A stretch of DNA of 64,000 nt from Oscillospiraceae bacterium (GTDB lineage Bacteria > Bacillota > Clostridia > Monoglobales > Monoglobaceae). The stretch spans positions 1 to 64,000 of the forward strand of contig SVKF01000003.1 of the NCBI GenBank assembly GCA_015068605.1. The letters run 5' to 3'. Positions within the stretch are counted from its first letter, which is position 1. Each line of letters opens with the position of its first letter. Below the pieces are notes generated by a model. The model had not been told where the DNA came from. It made no database searches and saw only the letters and a list, made by a program, of their open reading frames with translations. Below, in pieces: positions 26,201 through 34,651 of the stretch. The translations under genes were made by a program, and so were the position numbers.

Positions 26201-27322
26201 ATGGACACCTTTAAAACAGGAGTGAACTTCCGTATAAGCTCCAGCGATAATTATGAAATTTTAACGGATTATACCGATATAAGCGGCTGTGACGCATGGT
26301 CGCTGATTGCAACTGACGATAACAGATGGAAAAATATTTTCTATGATTTCTTGACATCGGTTAAAAATGCACCGATTTATAACACGGAAGACCATATTAT
26401 AGTTGATGCAAGAGAAATACTTTACAACGACAAAGAAGTGCTGTATAATATTGCTGATATATGGAATGGTGCAGTTCACGGCAGAGGCGGTTCCGTGCTC
26501 TGGATTTGGGACAGATCCTCAAGAACAAAGAACGGAACGATATATTTTAACTCACTCTTAACGGCTCGTCCTGACTCGGTTGCAACTCTTGGAAAAACAA
26601 CCTTAGACCTTAACCGTCTTTCAAAGGAGATTGTTGCAATTCAGGAGGCGAAGAGCGATATTGCAGTTCTTTATTCAAATTGCAGTGTTCCTTATAACGA
26701 TGAAATGCTGGATATAATCAGAACTGTTTCGGCAGGACTTGGCGAAAATGGTCAGAAGACAAGATTTGTTGTTGAAAGTCAGCTTGAAAACTTTATGGAC
26801 TATAAAGCGATTATCGTTCCGGGAAGCATAAGCATCAAAAAGGAAACTCTTGATGCACTCAAATCCTTTGTTGAAAAGGGCGGAAGAGTTATTCTTATCG
26901 GGGATAATGCCTTGACTGTCAATGAATACGGCGATAAGCATGATGGAAATACGGTTGCATATATTAAAAATAATGCAATATGTGTTTCCTATGAGGATGC
27001 CGGAACAACTATTGCAGGCGTAAGCAAGCAGAGTATAAAGAAGGAGATTTCGTCTCTTGTTAAAGCTTTAGGGCTTGATAAAATTGTGATTGTTGATAAG
27101 GCGACAGGCAAGAATATTGTTGATGCAGACTTTTTGACTGCTGAATATGAGGACTCCTATATAATCAATCTTTGCAGCTATGTGTGGGAGGACAAAGAGA
27201 TTGAAGTTTATCTGAACGGCAAGAAGGTAACTGAGTCCGAGGATTTGATAAACTTCGGTAAGTATGGGGATAGTGTAACCATGAAAGGTCATGTTCCGTT
27301 ATTACTTAAAATAAGCAAATAA
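23246..27322 (+). CDS. Very large secreted clan GH-A hydrolase with CBMs
   Basis: A 1358-residue paralog of the preceding enzyme. Signal peptide about 1-30; CBM-like sandwich (about 32-170); CBM9/DOMON-like domain (about 200-380: IDGTMSDWEGIP...YAYDDDNFYFAMRVEDD...YEVAIPWSAYF); a helical linker (about 475-570); then a TIM-barrel interrupted by a CBM-like insertion (about 640-800, ending LYMDNAFIRQAG). The barrel carries VLANEPQYN with Glu894 as likely acid/base and IYNTEDHI with Glu1048 as likely nucleophile. A GH42-like domain follows (about 1130-1230). It lacks the YLFN-type C-terminal module of its neighbour. The substrate is probably a beta-galactoside or related glycan, inferred from fold only. 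Confidence 0.82.
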   Translation: MKNMMKRVVAFAVALVCILSVFQMPEITYAASSAPAGWSLEVTANTVGGVTIDTTEKYSGNASMKLYNHTRRTKEEFVRISYAIPVEPGHTYSYGFMAKVKNGNGVYAQMNWIRTNMGYLTPTGKTADWRGFEFTYNNGDQTTAYIRFVMENYTEALWIDDLYFYDTALPRTPENNLIKNPSFEEISPTEAVGNASQDIIPVKKNDKITIDGTMSDWEGIPSYKLDIYTDYTSLPQTVSGDISYAYDDDNFYFAMRVEDDVHYPISAGSYWNGDGLQFTICRSDENFGTAYGVVYDDKNDITVEFGDTAIVPKTKREGNKTVYEVAIPWSAYFGEIPPVVLFCAIANDNDNDKRRGCIDVAPGISMYKGSQLFPKMMLLDDEKEYAVYFQGDKDVATGEDANYIVDMFNQTDKEKVFTITSEKAGISEKITLGANSSGSCKFSCKMSGYGDTEVDVTVSDGKTEYKGVAITNVCADIEITKQVIEKQKKNYAELTTLMSECLKKSIPIEYQKVKYYTIELFIKYLEEDLADNDLTRIAHQDKVMTRLYNEAKAEFEGLLNGTIEPVSVPKYVSSHIEVVDNHFVATTEREDGTREVRPVFFVGAGHWAQSRQSEEVETISKVGFNCMSPELGPWDAMFEALPVKNWLLKGVGSYEIEVSASETEKRGGKSALKIVSSTPYKSNNYKYIIQTIDAKPNTTYEYGLSAKGNNVSNAFYILTTNGVTGVGNKAMRQSLKGTYDWRDDALSYTTKANEKELYLIILIEDTASELYMDNAFIRQAGTEENLLLNGDFEETYPADQYYAIDERTVRKFEKTFSDMDKYNISAQYSASPHYVPSFVLRDYPEIELPEQWGNFNHQDPDHPKLLETYEIFYKSLIPRIKEYESFDGIVLANEPQYNSMLDSWAFIDDYRAAMEEKYKDISALNKRWGTNYASFSEVEMPNGIEATPRYYDWKEYNDMILPQWIEKVSNYIKSVDPDVFTHVKVMDTFKTGVNFRISSSDNYEILTDYTDISGCDAWSLIATDDNRWKNIFYDFLTSVKNAPIYNTEDHIIVDAREILYNDKEVLYNIADIWNGAVHGRGGSVLWIWDRSSRTKNGTIYFNSLLTARPDSVATLGKTTLDLNRLSKEIVAIQEAKSDIAVLYSNCSVPYNDEMLDIIRTVSAGLGENGQKTRFVVESQLENFMDYKAIIVPGSISIKKETLDALKSFVEKGGRVILIGDNALTVNEYGDKHDGNTVAYIKNNAICVSYEDAGTTIAGVSKQSIKKEISSLVKALGLDKIVIVDKATGKNIVDADFLTAEYEDSYIINLCSYVWEDKEIEVYLNGKKVTESEDLINFGKYGDSVTMKGHVPLLLKISK

Positions 27323-27385
27323 CTCTATGGCGGTGGAAACACCGCCTTTGGGTGTATAATAAGACATTAGAGAGGAATAGAGAAA

Positions 27386-29632
27386 ATGAGTAAATGGATT
27401 TTAACATCAGATAAGCCTGATTTGGGCAGAATGAGAAAGCACGAGTCTATCTGGACTCAGGGAAACGGTTATATGGGTGTCAGGGCAAGTTTTGAGGAAG
27501 CGTATACAAAAGCTGTTCGAAACACTCTGATTAATGGCGTTTTTGATTGCCCGAAGGGGGAAGTTCCGGAGCTTGCGGTTATTCCTGACGCAACAAACTG
27601 TGACATTACTCTTGACAAAGAAGTATTTAATATGATTTGCGGAAAAGTTGATAAATATGAAGCAAGTCTTAATATGGAAAACGGTGAATTTACGAGATTG
27701 GTTGAATGGACTTGTCCTAAGGGAAAGAAATATGCCCTGGCTTTTTCGAGAATTGTGTCCGATGCGAGAAAGCATATTATGGCTCAAAAGGTATCCGTAA
27801 CGCCTCTTTCCGATGATGCGGATGTTGAGCTTCTGACGGGACTTGACGGAAAGGTGACAAATTCGGGAGTTCAGCATTTTAACAACCCTGAAAAGCGGGC
27901 ATATCCCGATGGTGTTAAGGGAATGTATCTGACAACCCTTCAGTCAAAGGTTGATGTTGCAATTCATTTCGGATTGAAGATTAGCCACGAGTGCAACGAA
28001 GGTATTTCTATTGACAGGCGCGGACTTTATTCCCGTTTAAGCAGAAAGGTTCAAAAGGGTGAAACCTTCACGGTTGAGAAAATAGTATCTTATGCTCATT
28101 CAAGGGATTTTGAGTATGCAGACGGTGAATATAACGACGAAAAGCTGAGAAGTGACGGCAGAGCATATCTGAACGAGGCTATTGACATGGGGTATGATAA
28201 GCTTCTTGAAGAGAGCAGTCTGTCCTGGAAGAATTTTTGGGAAAGCTCATTGGTTGATGTTAAGTCCGGGAATGACTTTGTTGATAAAGCCGTGGTTTTC
28301 TCCCAGTATCATCTTCACATTATGGCAAGTCACGACGATAATCGTCTCGGAATAGGCGCAAAGGCGCTCAGCGGTGAAGGCTATATGGGACATTCCTTCT
28401 GGGATACCGAAATATATATTCTTCCGTATTACCTCTGCACACAGCCCCGGGTGGCAAGACGACTTCTTGAATATCGTTATATGCTTCTTCCGGTTGCAAA
28501 AAATAAGGCAAACCGTTTTGGCTTTAAGGGTGCTATGTATCCATGGGAAAGTGCGTGGATAACAGATGGAGAAGCGTGTCTTGAATATGGGGATATTGAC
28601 CTTCTGACGGGGAAAAAGAGAAAGTTTATGATGGCTGAAACGGAAATACATATAACAGCCGGTGTTTCCTTTGCTGTTTGGCAGTATTACTGTATGACAG
28701 GCGATGAGGAATTTATGGCTGAATACGGAAACGAAATTCTGGTTCGCACAGCGATTTTCTGGGCTGACAGAGCGGAAAAGAAAAACGGAAGATATGAGAT
28801 TTGCGGTGTTATCGGGGCGGATGAATACAAGGAAGATGTTGATAACAATGCGTATACTAATTATATGGCGCATAAAAACCTTGTCCTTGCCGATAAGATA
28901 CTTCGTGAAAATCCTAACCATATCTGCAATAAGCTATCAAGAGAATATGATATGGAGGATATGGCAAAGAAGATAGCGGAGGTTGCGGAAAATCTTTATT
29001 TGCCCATGCCGGAGGAAGACGGAATTATCAATCAGTTCGACGGGGTTAAGAGCCTTAAACCAAAGGATATAACATATTATAAAAATCTTGACACTGTATT
29101 TGATATTTTTAAGGATTACGGTTTAGCTGAAATCCTTGAAATGGCTGTTTTCAAGCAGGCGGATTTGGTTATGCTCTTCTATCTTATGAGCGATAAGTTT
29201 GATAAGGAAACAATCCGCAAAAACTTTGAGTATTATGAGGAGAGAACGCTCCACGATTCATCCCTGAGTATGTGTATTCATGCCCTTGTTGCGGTTGGTC
29301 TTGGGATGAATGAAATGGCAGATAAATTTTTCTATGACTGTCTTTGCGTTGATTTGGGAGAAAATACGAATAACTCCGATACAGGTATTCATTCTGCATC
29401 AATCGGCGGAATTTGGCTTGCAACGGTTATGGGCTATGGTGGACTTCGCATAAATGACAGCGGTATTTCCATAAGTCCGATTCTTCCGCAGGGTTGGGAA
29501 AGCTATTCATTCCCAATTTACTACAGAGGCAGTAAAATTAAAGTATTTGTTGATAAGGCTGGTTGCCGTGCAGAGCGTGTATCCGGCGATGAAATAACAA
29601 TAACATTAAACGGAAATAAGACAACTATATAA
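27386..29632 (+). CDS. GH65 family glycoside phosphorylase
   Basis: A cytoplasmic 748-residue GH65 enzyme; the family phosphorolyses alpha-glucosidic disaccharides such as maltose, trehalose, kojibiose or nigerose to beta-glucose 1-phosphate. Motifs are the N-terminal TQGNGYMGVRASFEEAY, GHSFWDTEIYILPYY near residue 334, and GADEYKEDVDNNAYTN, in which Glu480 is the expected catalytic acid (usually GPDEYHE). A phosphate-site region LHDSSLSMCIHALVA...GIHSASIGGIWLA follows, then a C-terminal beta-jelly roll (LPQGWESYSFPIYYRG). Pro and His of GPDEYHE are replaced by Ala and Lys, so specificity may differ. No signal peptide. A small hairpin (GGCGGTG/CACCGCC near 27330) lies before it in the operon. 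Confidence 0.92.
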   Translation: MSKWILTSDKPDLGRMRKHESIWTQGNGYMGVRASFEEAYTKAVRNTLINGVFDCPKGEVPELAVIPDATNCDITLDKEVFNMICGKVDKYEASLNMENGEFTRLVEWTCPKGKKYALAFSRIVSDARKHIMAQKVSVTPLSDDADVELLTGLDGKVTNSGVQHFNNPEKRAYPDGVKGMYLTTLQSKVDVAIHFGLKISHECNEGISIDRRGLYSRLSRKVQKGETFTVEKIVSYAHSRDFEYADGEYNDEKLRSDGRAYLNEAIDMGYDKLLEESSLSWKNFWESSLVDVKSGNDFVDKAVVFSQYHLHIMASHDDNRLGIGAKALSGEGYMGHSFWDTEIYILPYYLCTQPRVARRLLEYRYMLLPVAKNKANRFGFKGAMYPWESAWITDGEACLEYGDIDLLTGKKRKFMMAETEIHITAGVSFAVWQYYCMTGDEEFMAEYGNEILVRTAIFWADRAEKKNGRYEICGVIGADEYKEDVDNNAYTNYMAHKNLVLADKILRENPNHICNKLSREYDMEDMAKKIAEVAENLYLPMPEEDGIINQFDGVKSLKPKDITYYKNLDTVFDIFKDYGLAEILEMAVFKQADLVMLFYLMSDKFDKETIRKNFEYYEERTLHDSSLSMCIHALVAVGLGMNEMADKFFYDCLCVDLGENTNNSDTGIHSASIGGIWLATVMGYGGLRINDSGISISPILPQGWESYSFPIYYRGSKIKVFVDKAGCRAERVSGDEITITLNGNKTTI

Positions 29633-29651
29633 AAATCGAGGAGGAATAAAA

Positions 29652-30368
29652 ATGAAAGTACATTTTTTGGGAACTTGTCACGGAGTTCAGGAAAAGGGCA
29701 GGTATTTAACCTGTATGATGCTGGAGGTAAACGACAAATTGTATTTGATTGATGCAGGAGCACCTTTTGTGTATCTTCTTAAGAATATGGATATTATTCC
29801 GAGAGAAAGGCTTGAGGCGGCGTTTATAACACATATGCATGGTGACCACGCACTTCAGGCGTATTCCTGCGTGTTCAATGTTAAAAATGCCTTATATCTC
29901 CCTGAAGAATCCGATATACAGGGAATGATTGATTTAATATGGTTTATGCATTGCGAGTGGGCATATGAGCATAATCCCCATTGCGAAATAAAGAGCGTCA
30001 GCGAAGGACTTTTTTATGATGACGGGAATATAAAGGTTACGGCAATCCCCACCAAGCATTTAGCAAGGGGCAAGTCCTTTGCTTATATGATTGAAGGGGA
30101 AGGCAAGAGAATTCTCTTTACGGGTGATTTGACGGATGCATTTATTGATTATCCGAAGGAAGCCGAAGAATATGATTTTGATGCGATTGTATGCGAGCTG
30201 ACTCATTTTGATGTGGAAACTGCTATTCCGAAGTTCAATAATTCAAGGACAAAGAGAATGCTCTTTAACCATGTAAGAGATGATAAGGTTGCCCTTTTGG
30301 AATCAAATAAAGAAAAAATGAAACACGATTATTATATAACCAATGACGGAGATGTAATCGAAATTTAA
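29652..30368 (+). CDS. Metallo-beta-lactamase-fold hydrolase
   Basis: A 238-residue cytoplasmic MBL-fold protein. The dinuclear metal site is shown by THMHGDH (His61, His63, Asp65, His66), preceded by the strand IDAGAPFVYLL; TGDLTDAF provides the bridging Asp and FNHVRDD a later His. The length and Zn motif resemble RNase Z-like or phosphodiesterase-like small MBLs. In this operon, after the GH65 phosphorylase and before a PHP phosphoesterase, a role in hydrolysing a sugar lactone or phosphate ester is plausible but unproven. GAGGAGG ribosome site. Confidence 0.85.
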   Translation: MKVHFLGTCHGVQEKGRYLTCMMLEVNDKLYLIDAGAPFVYLLKNMDIIPRERLEAAFITHMHGDHALQAYSCVFNVKNALYLPEESDIQGMIDLIWFMHCEWAYEHNPHCEIKSVSEGLFYDDGNIKVTAIPTKHLARGKSFAYMIEGEGKRILFTGDLTDAFIDYPKEAEEYDFDAIVCELTHFDVETAIPKFNNSRTKRMLFNHVRDDKVALLESNKEKMKHDYYITNDGDVIEI

Positions 30369-30394
30369 TATGGATTAACGGATAGGATAAAAAG

Positions 30395-31207
30395 ATGTAT
30401 ATTCAGAATTTACATACACACACATTCTATTGTGACGGAGCGGATTCCCCCGAAGAAATTATCCTTTGTGCAATTAAAAAAGGCTTTTCTTCCATTGGAT
30501 TTTCGGGTCATTCTTTCAATCCTTATTCGGAATTTTTTGCTAAGCGTGGGGACAAAACCGCAGAATACAGAGAAAATGTTCTCATGCTCAAAGAAAAGTA
30601 TAAGGATAGGCTTGATGTGTTTTTGGGGCTTGAGGTTGAGGATTGCAGTCCTGTTGACCGCTCGGGCTATGATTATCTCATTGGCGGTGTTCATTATCTT
30701 AATGTGGGGGACACCTATAAGCTTTTTGACAGTAATCCGGAGCGTTTCAGAAATATGATAAATGAGCATTTTGGCGGAGACGGAATGAGATTTGCGAAGG
30801 CGTATTATACCGCTGTGAGTGAGCTTCCGTCTAAAGGTGATTTTGACATTATTGCCCATTTTGATCTGATAACCAAGCATATTGAAAAAGAAAGCTTTTT
30901 TGATATAACATCAAAGGAATACAAAACTGCGGCATACGAGGCAATAGACGCATTAAAGGGGGAAATTCCGTTTTTTGAGGTCAACACCGGAGGGATTGCC
31001 AGAGGTTACAGAAAAATGCCTTATCCTATGCCCGATATTATAAAGGAGTTTAAACGACAGGGCTTCGGAGTGGTTATAACCTCGGATTGTCACGATAAAA
31101 ATATGATTGATTGCAAATTTGATGAGGCGGCAGAGCTGCTGAAGGAATGCGGATATAAAGAGAAATATATTTTGACGAAAGACGGCTTCTTTGGGGTTGC
31201 TATTTAG
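30395..31207 (+). CDS. PHP-domain phosphoesterase (histidinol-phosphatase-like)
   Basis: A 270-residue PHP-family metal phosphoesterase. Motif HTHTFYCDG (His7, His9) opens the trinuclear metal site, with GFSGHS (His at about 40), GLEVE, FDIIAHFDL and ITSDCHDK supplying the remaining ligands in the order expected of HisJ-type histidinol phosphatases. The genomic setting has no histidine genes but several carbohydrate enzymes, so the substrate may be a sugar phosphate instead. It lies 26 bases after the MBL gene and 11 before eutH, within the same transcript. Confidence 0.87.
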   Translation: MYIQNLHTHTFYCDGADSPEEIILCAIKKGFSSIGFSGHSFNPYSEFFAKRGDKTAEYRENVLMLKEKYKDRLDVFLGLEVEDCSPVDRSGYDYLIGGVHYLNVGDTYKLFDSNPERFRNMINEHFGGDGMRFAKAYYTAVSELPSKGDFDIIAHFDLITKHIEKESFFDITSKEYKTAAYEAIDALKGEIPFFEVNTGGIARGYRKMPYPMPDIIKEFKRQGFGVVITSDCHDKNMIDCKFDEAAELLKECGYKEKYILTKDGFFGVAI

Positions 31208-31218
31208 GAGAAGAATAA

Positions 31219-32325
31219 ATGGATATAACGGCTATTATACTTGCTTTCTCAATTTTGGGAGCATTGGACAAGATTTTTGGAAACAGATTTGGGCTTGGGA
31301 AAGAATTTGAAAAGGCTTTCAATCTTTTAGGACCTATGGCGCTTTCTATGATTGGTATGATTATTGTTGCGCCGTATATAGGTCAGCTGCTCAAGCCTCT
31401 TTCGTCCTTTATGACGGAAGTCTTGCATATTGATGCATCTATCCTTCCGGCAACCCTTTTTGCAAATGATATGGGCGGAGCACCTCTTGCAAAAGAAATG
31501 ACGGGGAATAATGCCATTGGAATGTATAACGCACTGGTGGTTTCCTCTATGATGGGGTGCACAATGTCCTTCACAATCCCGTTTGCTTTGGGCGTTGTTA
31601 AAAAAGAGCAACACAGCGAGCTTATCTCGGGAATTTTGTGGGGAATTGTCGCAATTCCCGTTGGCTGTATTGTTGCAGGGCTTATTTGCAAAATTCCGAT
31701 TTTTGTTCTGATTGTAAATCTTATTCCCCTTATTATTTTCTCGGGAATTGTTGCAATGGGGCTGGTTTTTGCACCAAATTTAAGCGTGAAGATATTTAAG
31801 TGGTTTGGGATTTTTATCACGACAGTAATAACAATCGGGCTGGTTATGGGTATCATTCGATTTTTAACGGGATATGAAATTGTAAAAGGCTTGGAGAAAA
31901 TAGAAGAAGGCGGAATGGTTTGTCTTAATGCGGCAATTGTTCTGTCGGGCTCGTTTCCGTTTATGTATGTGGTTTCAAAGCTGTTGGGAAGACCTCTTAA
32001 GGCGATTGGAAGAAAAATAGGAATAAATGAAATATCCGTTGTCGGAATTGTATCAACCTTGGTGAGCAATGCACCGGCTTTTGGAATGATGGATAAAATG
32101 GATAAAAAGGGAACTGTTATGAACTCGGCATTTGCAGTAACGGGCGCATTTGTTGTTGGGTCTCATCTGGCATATACCATGGCGTTTAATGGTGGAGCGG
32201 ATTATATTGTTCCCGTGGTTGTCGGGAAGCTTGTTTCAGGTGTGTTGGCACTTGCCTTATCGGGCATGATGTATGGAAAAAACAGGAATAAAGGAGAAAA
32301 AAGTCATGGGAATGAAGTTAATTAA
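31219..32325 (+). CDS. eutH: EutH-family transporter
   Basis: A 368-residue polytopic membrane protein with about ten helices, recognisable as EutH, the ethanolamine permease family. Matching segments include LLGPMALSMIGMIIVAPYI, LPATLFANDMGGAPLAKEM, SSMMGCTMSFTIPFALGVV, the long ITTVITIGLVMGIIRFLTGYEIVKGL, and near the C-terminus VSTLVSNAPAFGMMDKMDKKGTVMNSAFAV. No eutA/B/C/L/K/M genes or microcompartment shell proteins are nearby. It is the only transporter in the glycan locus, and its 3' end overlaps the GH30 gene by 20 bp, so the two are translationally coupled. It may import ethanolamine released from glycoconjugates or have a changed substrate. Confidence 0.9.
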   Translation: MDITAIILAFSILGALDKIFGNRFGLGKEFEKAFNLLGPMALSMIGMIIVAPYIGQLLKPLSSFMTEVLHIDASILPATLFANDMGGAPLAKEMTGNNAIGMYNALVVSSMMGCTMSFTIPFALGVVKKEQHSELISGILWGIVAIPVGCIVAGLICKIPIFVLIVNLIPLIIFSGIVAMGLVFAPNLSVKIFKWFGIFITTVITIGLVMGIIRFLTGYEIVKGLEKIEEGGMVCLNAAIVLSGSFPFMYVVSKLLGRPLKAIGRKIGINEISVVGIVSTLVSNAPAFGMMDKMDKKGTVMNSAFAVTGAFVVGSHLAYTMAFNGGADYIVPVVVGKLVSGVLALALSGMMYGKNRNKGEKSHGNEVN

Positions 32326-33625
32326 AACAGTTGCGGGTAAAAAGCCTATGGTGGAAAGCCGTGACATAAAGATAAGCAACAATAAGGAGCAGGAATGGGC
32401 ACTCATCAATATTTTTCCCGATATAGAATATCAGGAAATCAAAGGCTTTGGCGGTGCGTTTACAGAGGCGGCATCAACAACTCTTGATAAATTGAGTGCG
32501 GATAACCGCAAAAAAATATTGGAGCTTTATTTTGACAGAGAAAAGGGACTGGGCTATAACTTCGGGCGTGTTCATATAAACAGCTGTGACTTCTCTTTAG
32601 GGAATTATACCTGTGTTGATGAGGGGGACGAAACCCTTGAAACCTTTAACATTTCAAGAGATGAAAAGTCACTCATTCCTATGATTAAAGAAGCTATGGA
32701 ATATGGCGAAATCGAAATGTTTGCATCCCCCTGGAGTCCTCCTGCGTATATGAAAACGAACGGGAAGATGAACGAGGGCGGAAAGCTTAAAGACGAATAT
32801 AAGGAGCTTTGGGCGGAGTATTTCGTTAAGTTCATTGAAAAATATAAAGAGTCGGGAATTGATATAACAACAGTTTCCGTCCAGAATGAGCCGAAAGCGG
32901 TTCAAAGATGGGATTCCTGCATTTATTCTGCGGAGGAAGAGCGGGATTTTGTTAAAAATTATCTCGGGAAGAAGATGCAGGACATAGGCGTTAAAATCCT
33001 TTTTTGGGACCATAATAAAGAGAGAGTTATTGAAAGAGCGAAGGTTATGCTCTCTGACGAAGAAGCGGCAAAATATATAAGCGGACTTGCCTTCCATTGG
33101 TATAGCGGCGACCATTTTGAGCAGCTTGAAATGTTTAATAAGCTCTATCCGAATAAGGAGTTGGTTTTCTCGGAAGGCTGCTATGAATATAGCCTCGGTG
33201 CAAAGGAGACCGTTCAGATTGGAGAAAAATATGCCCACGATATGATTGGAAATTTTAATAATTACTGTAACACCTTCTGCGACTGGAACTTGCTCCTTGA
33301 CGAAAAGGGCGGACCTAATCATGTGGGGAACTTCTGCGATTCTCCTATTATGGCAGATACGGTTAATGATGAAATTCATATCCACGATTCCTATTATTAT
33401 ATAGGTCATTTCAGTAAATTTGTCGAAAAAGGCGCAAAAAGAATAGGGAGCAGTAAATGGACACCTGAATTGGACACTGTGTCGTTCAAAAATCCTGACG
33501 GAACAGTTGTTACCGTTGTTTTAAATATGACAAATGATGAAAAAGAGTTCTCTATCAGCATAAACGGAGAAATGTTTGAAACCAAACTTGAGCCACATTC
33601 GATAGCAACATATATATTTAAATAA
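32306..33625 (+). CDS. GH30 family glycoside hydrolase
   Basis: A 439-residue cytoplasmic GH30 enzyme (glucosylceramidase / beta-1,6-glucanase / beta-glucosidase family). The TIM-barrel starts with the family signature EIKGFGGAFTEAAS; MFASPWSPPAYMKTNGKM follows. Glu195 in VSVQNEPKA is the expected acid/base and Glu290 in VFSEGCYE the nucleophile. A beta-sandwich tail (from about 375, RIGSSKWTPELDTVSFKNPDGTVVTVVLN) is typical. The start at 32306 is chosen from AAGGAG nine bases upstream; it overlaps eutH. It has no signal peptide, so it acts on imported oligosaccharides. Last gene of the AraC-linked locus. Confidence 0.93.
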   Translation: MGMKLIKTVAGKKPMVESRDIKISNNKEQEWALINIFPDIEYQEIKGFGGAFTEAASTTLDKLSADNRKKILELYFDREKGLGYNFGRVHINSCDFSLGNYTCVDEGDETLETFNISRDEKSLIPMIKEAMEYGEIEMFASPWSPPAYMKTNGKMNEGGKLKDEYKELWAEYFVKFIEKYKESGIDITTVSVQNEPKAVQRWDSCIYSAEEERDFVKNYLGKKMQDIGVKILFWDHNKERVIERAKVMLSDEEAAKYISGLAFHWYSGDHFEQLEMFNKLYPNKELVFSEGCYEYSLGAKETVQIGEKYAHDMIGNFNNYCNTFCDWNLLLDEKGGPNHVGNFCDSPIMADTVNDEIHIHDSYYYIGHFSKFVEKGAKRIGSSKWTPELDTVSFKNPDGTVVTVVLNMTNDEKEFSISINGEMFETKLEPHSIATYIFK

Positions 33626-33652
33626 AAAATCCTAAATTTTCAAAAAGAATAA

Positions 33653-33696
33653 AACGAGGCTGTAGCAAAATGAAATCATTTTGCTACAGCCTCGTT
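33653..33696. terminator. Long perfect hairpin, terminator of convergent units
   Basis: Twenty-one-base perfect arms (33653-33673 and 33676-33696), beginning AACGAGGCTGTAGCAAAATG. On the minus strand it is followed by TTTTATTCTTTTT and would terminate the MBL gene transcript; on the plus strand it follows the GH30 stop by 27 bases. The stem is part of the dispersed GAGGCTGTAGC hairpin family. Confidence 0.75.
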
Positions 33697-33707
33697 GGGG
33701 GACGGAC

Positions 33708-33737
33708 GCAAAATGCACCGACCACACAAAACACAAA
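33708..33737 (-). repeat. Dispersed repeat core, copy a
   Basis: On the minus strand this contains GTGTGGTCGGTGCATTTTGC, the core also found at 42334, 42423 and 56145. It lies between two hairpins (33653-33696 and 33752-33781). Confidence 0.8.
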
Positions 33738-33751
33738 AAAGCGAATAAAAA

Positions 33752-33781
33752 GGTTGTAGCATTTTATTTTTTGCTACAACC
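33752..33781. terminator. Hairpin GGTTGTAGC...GCTACAACC
   Basis: Ten-base arms GGTTGTAGCA / TGCTACAACC around a T-rich loop, followed by AATTTTATTTG on the plus strand. A second terminator-like hairpin just beyond the 3' end of the minus-strand MBL gene. Confidence 0.6.
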
Positions 33782-33796
33782 AATTTTATTTGTGCA

Positions 33797-34627
33797 TCAA
33801 ATTGTTTCTGAGTAAATATATCCTTCGCCCGGCGCGAAAATGTGAAATCTTTGGGTCGGGTTAATTTTTGTCAATTCATCAACGAAATGTGCCGGATTGA
33901 CACAGTTAACATCATATAAATCAAAATGAGTCGGTATAAGAAGCTTTGCCCCAATGTTTTTTGCAATAGTCAACGCTTCCCGACTGTCAAAACACCCGAT
34001 TATATCCAGCACATTTGTCCTGTAAAAATCTCTGCCGTTGATTGGGAGAATTAAAATGTCACAGCCCTTAATGCTTTCTTCAAGTCCCTGATACGGGCAA
34101 CCGTCTCCCCCGTGGAAAACAGAAATTTTGCCAAAATCAAATTTAAATCCGACTTCAAGATAATCTCCGTTTTCGTCAACATGAAATTCTTCGTGGGCAG
34201 ATTTTATTGCCGTTGCAAAGATGTCATCATCAAGAACGATTTTCTCCCCGTCTTTCATTGAAACGATGCGGTCTTTTTCAATTCCATAGCTTTCGATTAT
34301 GCCTGCAATTGCCCGTGAAACATAAAACCTTGCCTTCTTATTTATTTTTGCAACGGCAGATAAAGTGTCCGGGTCTGCATGGTCATAATGAGCATGAGTG
34401 CAGAAAATAAAGTCCACAAAATCAAGCTCCTCGGCGGAAATCGGGGCAGCATAGCGCCTTATCCACTTAACATTTTCGCTACAGCAGTTGCGGTCAACAT
34501 AGTCGGAAAGATAGGCATCCGTCATTATGTATTTATCCTTGTATTTAATGATATATCCCACCTGACCAAGATAAAAAAGCGCAATTTGATTATCAAAAAG
34601 CTTTGTGTTTAAAATTTTGTTTTTCAT
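33797..34627 (-). CDS. UlaG-like metallo-beta-lactamase-fold hydrolase
   Basis: A 276-residue MBL-fold protein with THAHYDHADP (metal ligands), an early ALFYLGQVGYIIKYKDKYIMTDAYLSDYVD strand pair, FHGGDGCPYQG and a late LIPTHFDLYDVN. This arrangement and the Gln/Gly-rich first strand resemble UlaG, the L-ascorbate 6-phosphate lactonase. It is divergent from the ROK repressor gene and shares its symmetric promoter, so it is probably co-regulated with the sugar operon on the other side. A sugar-lactone hydrolase role would fit with the dehydrogenases there. Ribosome site AGGAG. Confidence 0.85.
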   Translation of the reverse strand: MKNKILNTKLFDNQIALFYLGQVGYIIKYKDKYIMTDAYLSDYVDRNCCSENVKWIRRYAAPISAEELDFVDFIFCTHAHYDHADPDTLSAVAKINKKARFYVSRAIAGIIESYGIEKDRIVSMKDGEKIVLDDDIFATAIKSAHEEFHVDENGDYLEVGFKFDFGKISVFHGGDGCPYQGLEESIKGCDILILPINGRDFYRTNVLDIIGCFDSREALTIAKNIGAKLLIPTHFDLYDVNCVNPAHFVDELTKINPTQRFHIFAPGEGYIYSETI

Positions 34628-34651
34628 AAGTTTTCTCCTAAAAAAGATTTA

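Noticed and set aside
28247-28921. Minus-strand 224-codon frame
   Set aside because: It is antisense to the GH65 catalytic domain and lacks any recognisable motif.
31219-32325. Ethanolamine utilisation microcompartment
   Set aside because: Only EutH is present; no shell proteins, ammonia-lyase or aldehyde dehydrogenase genes occur in the window.
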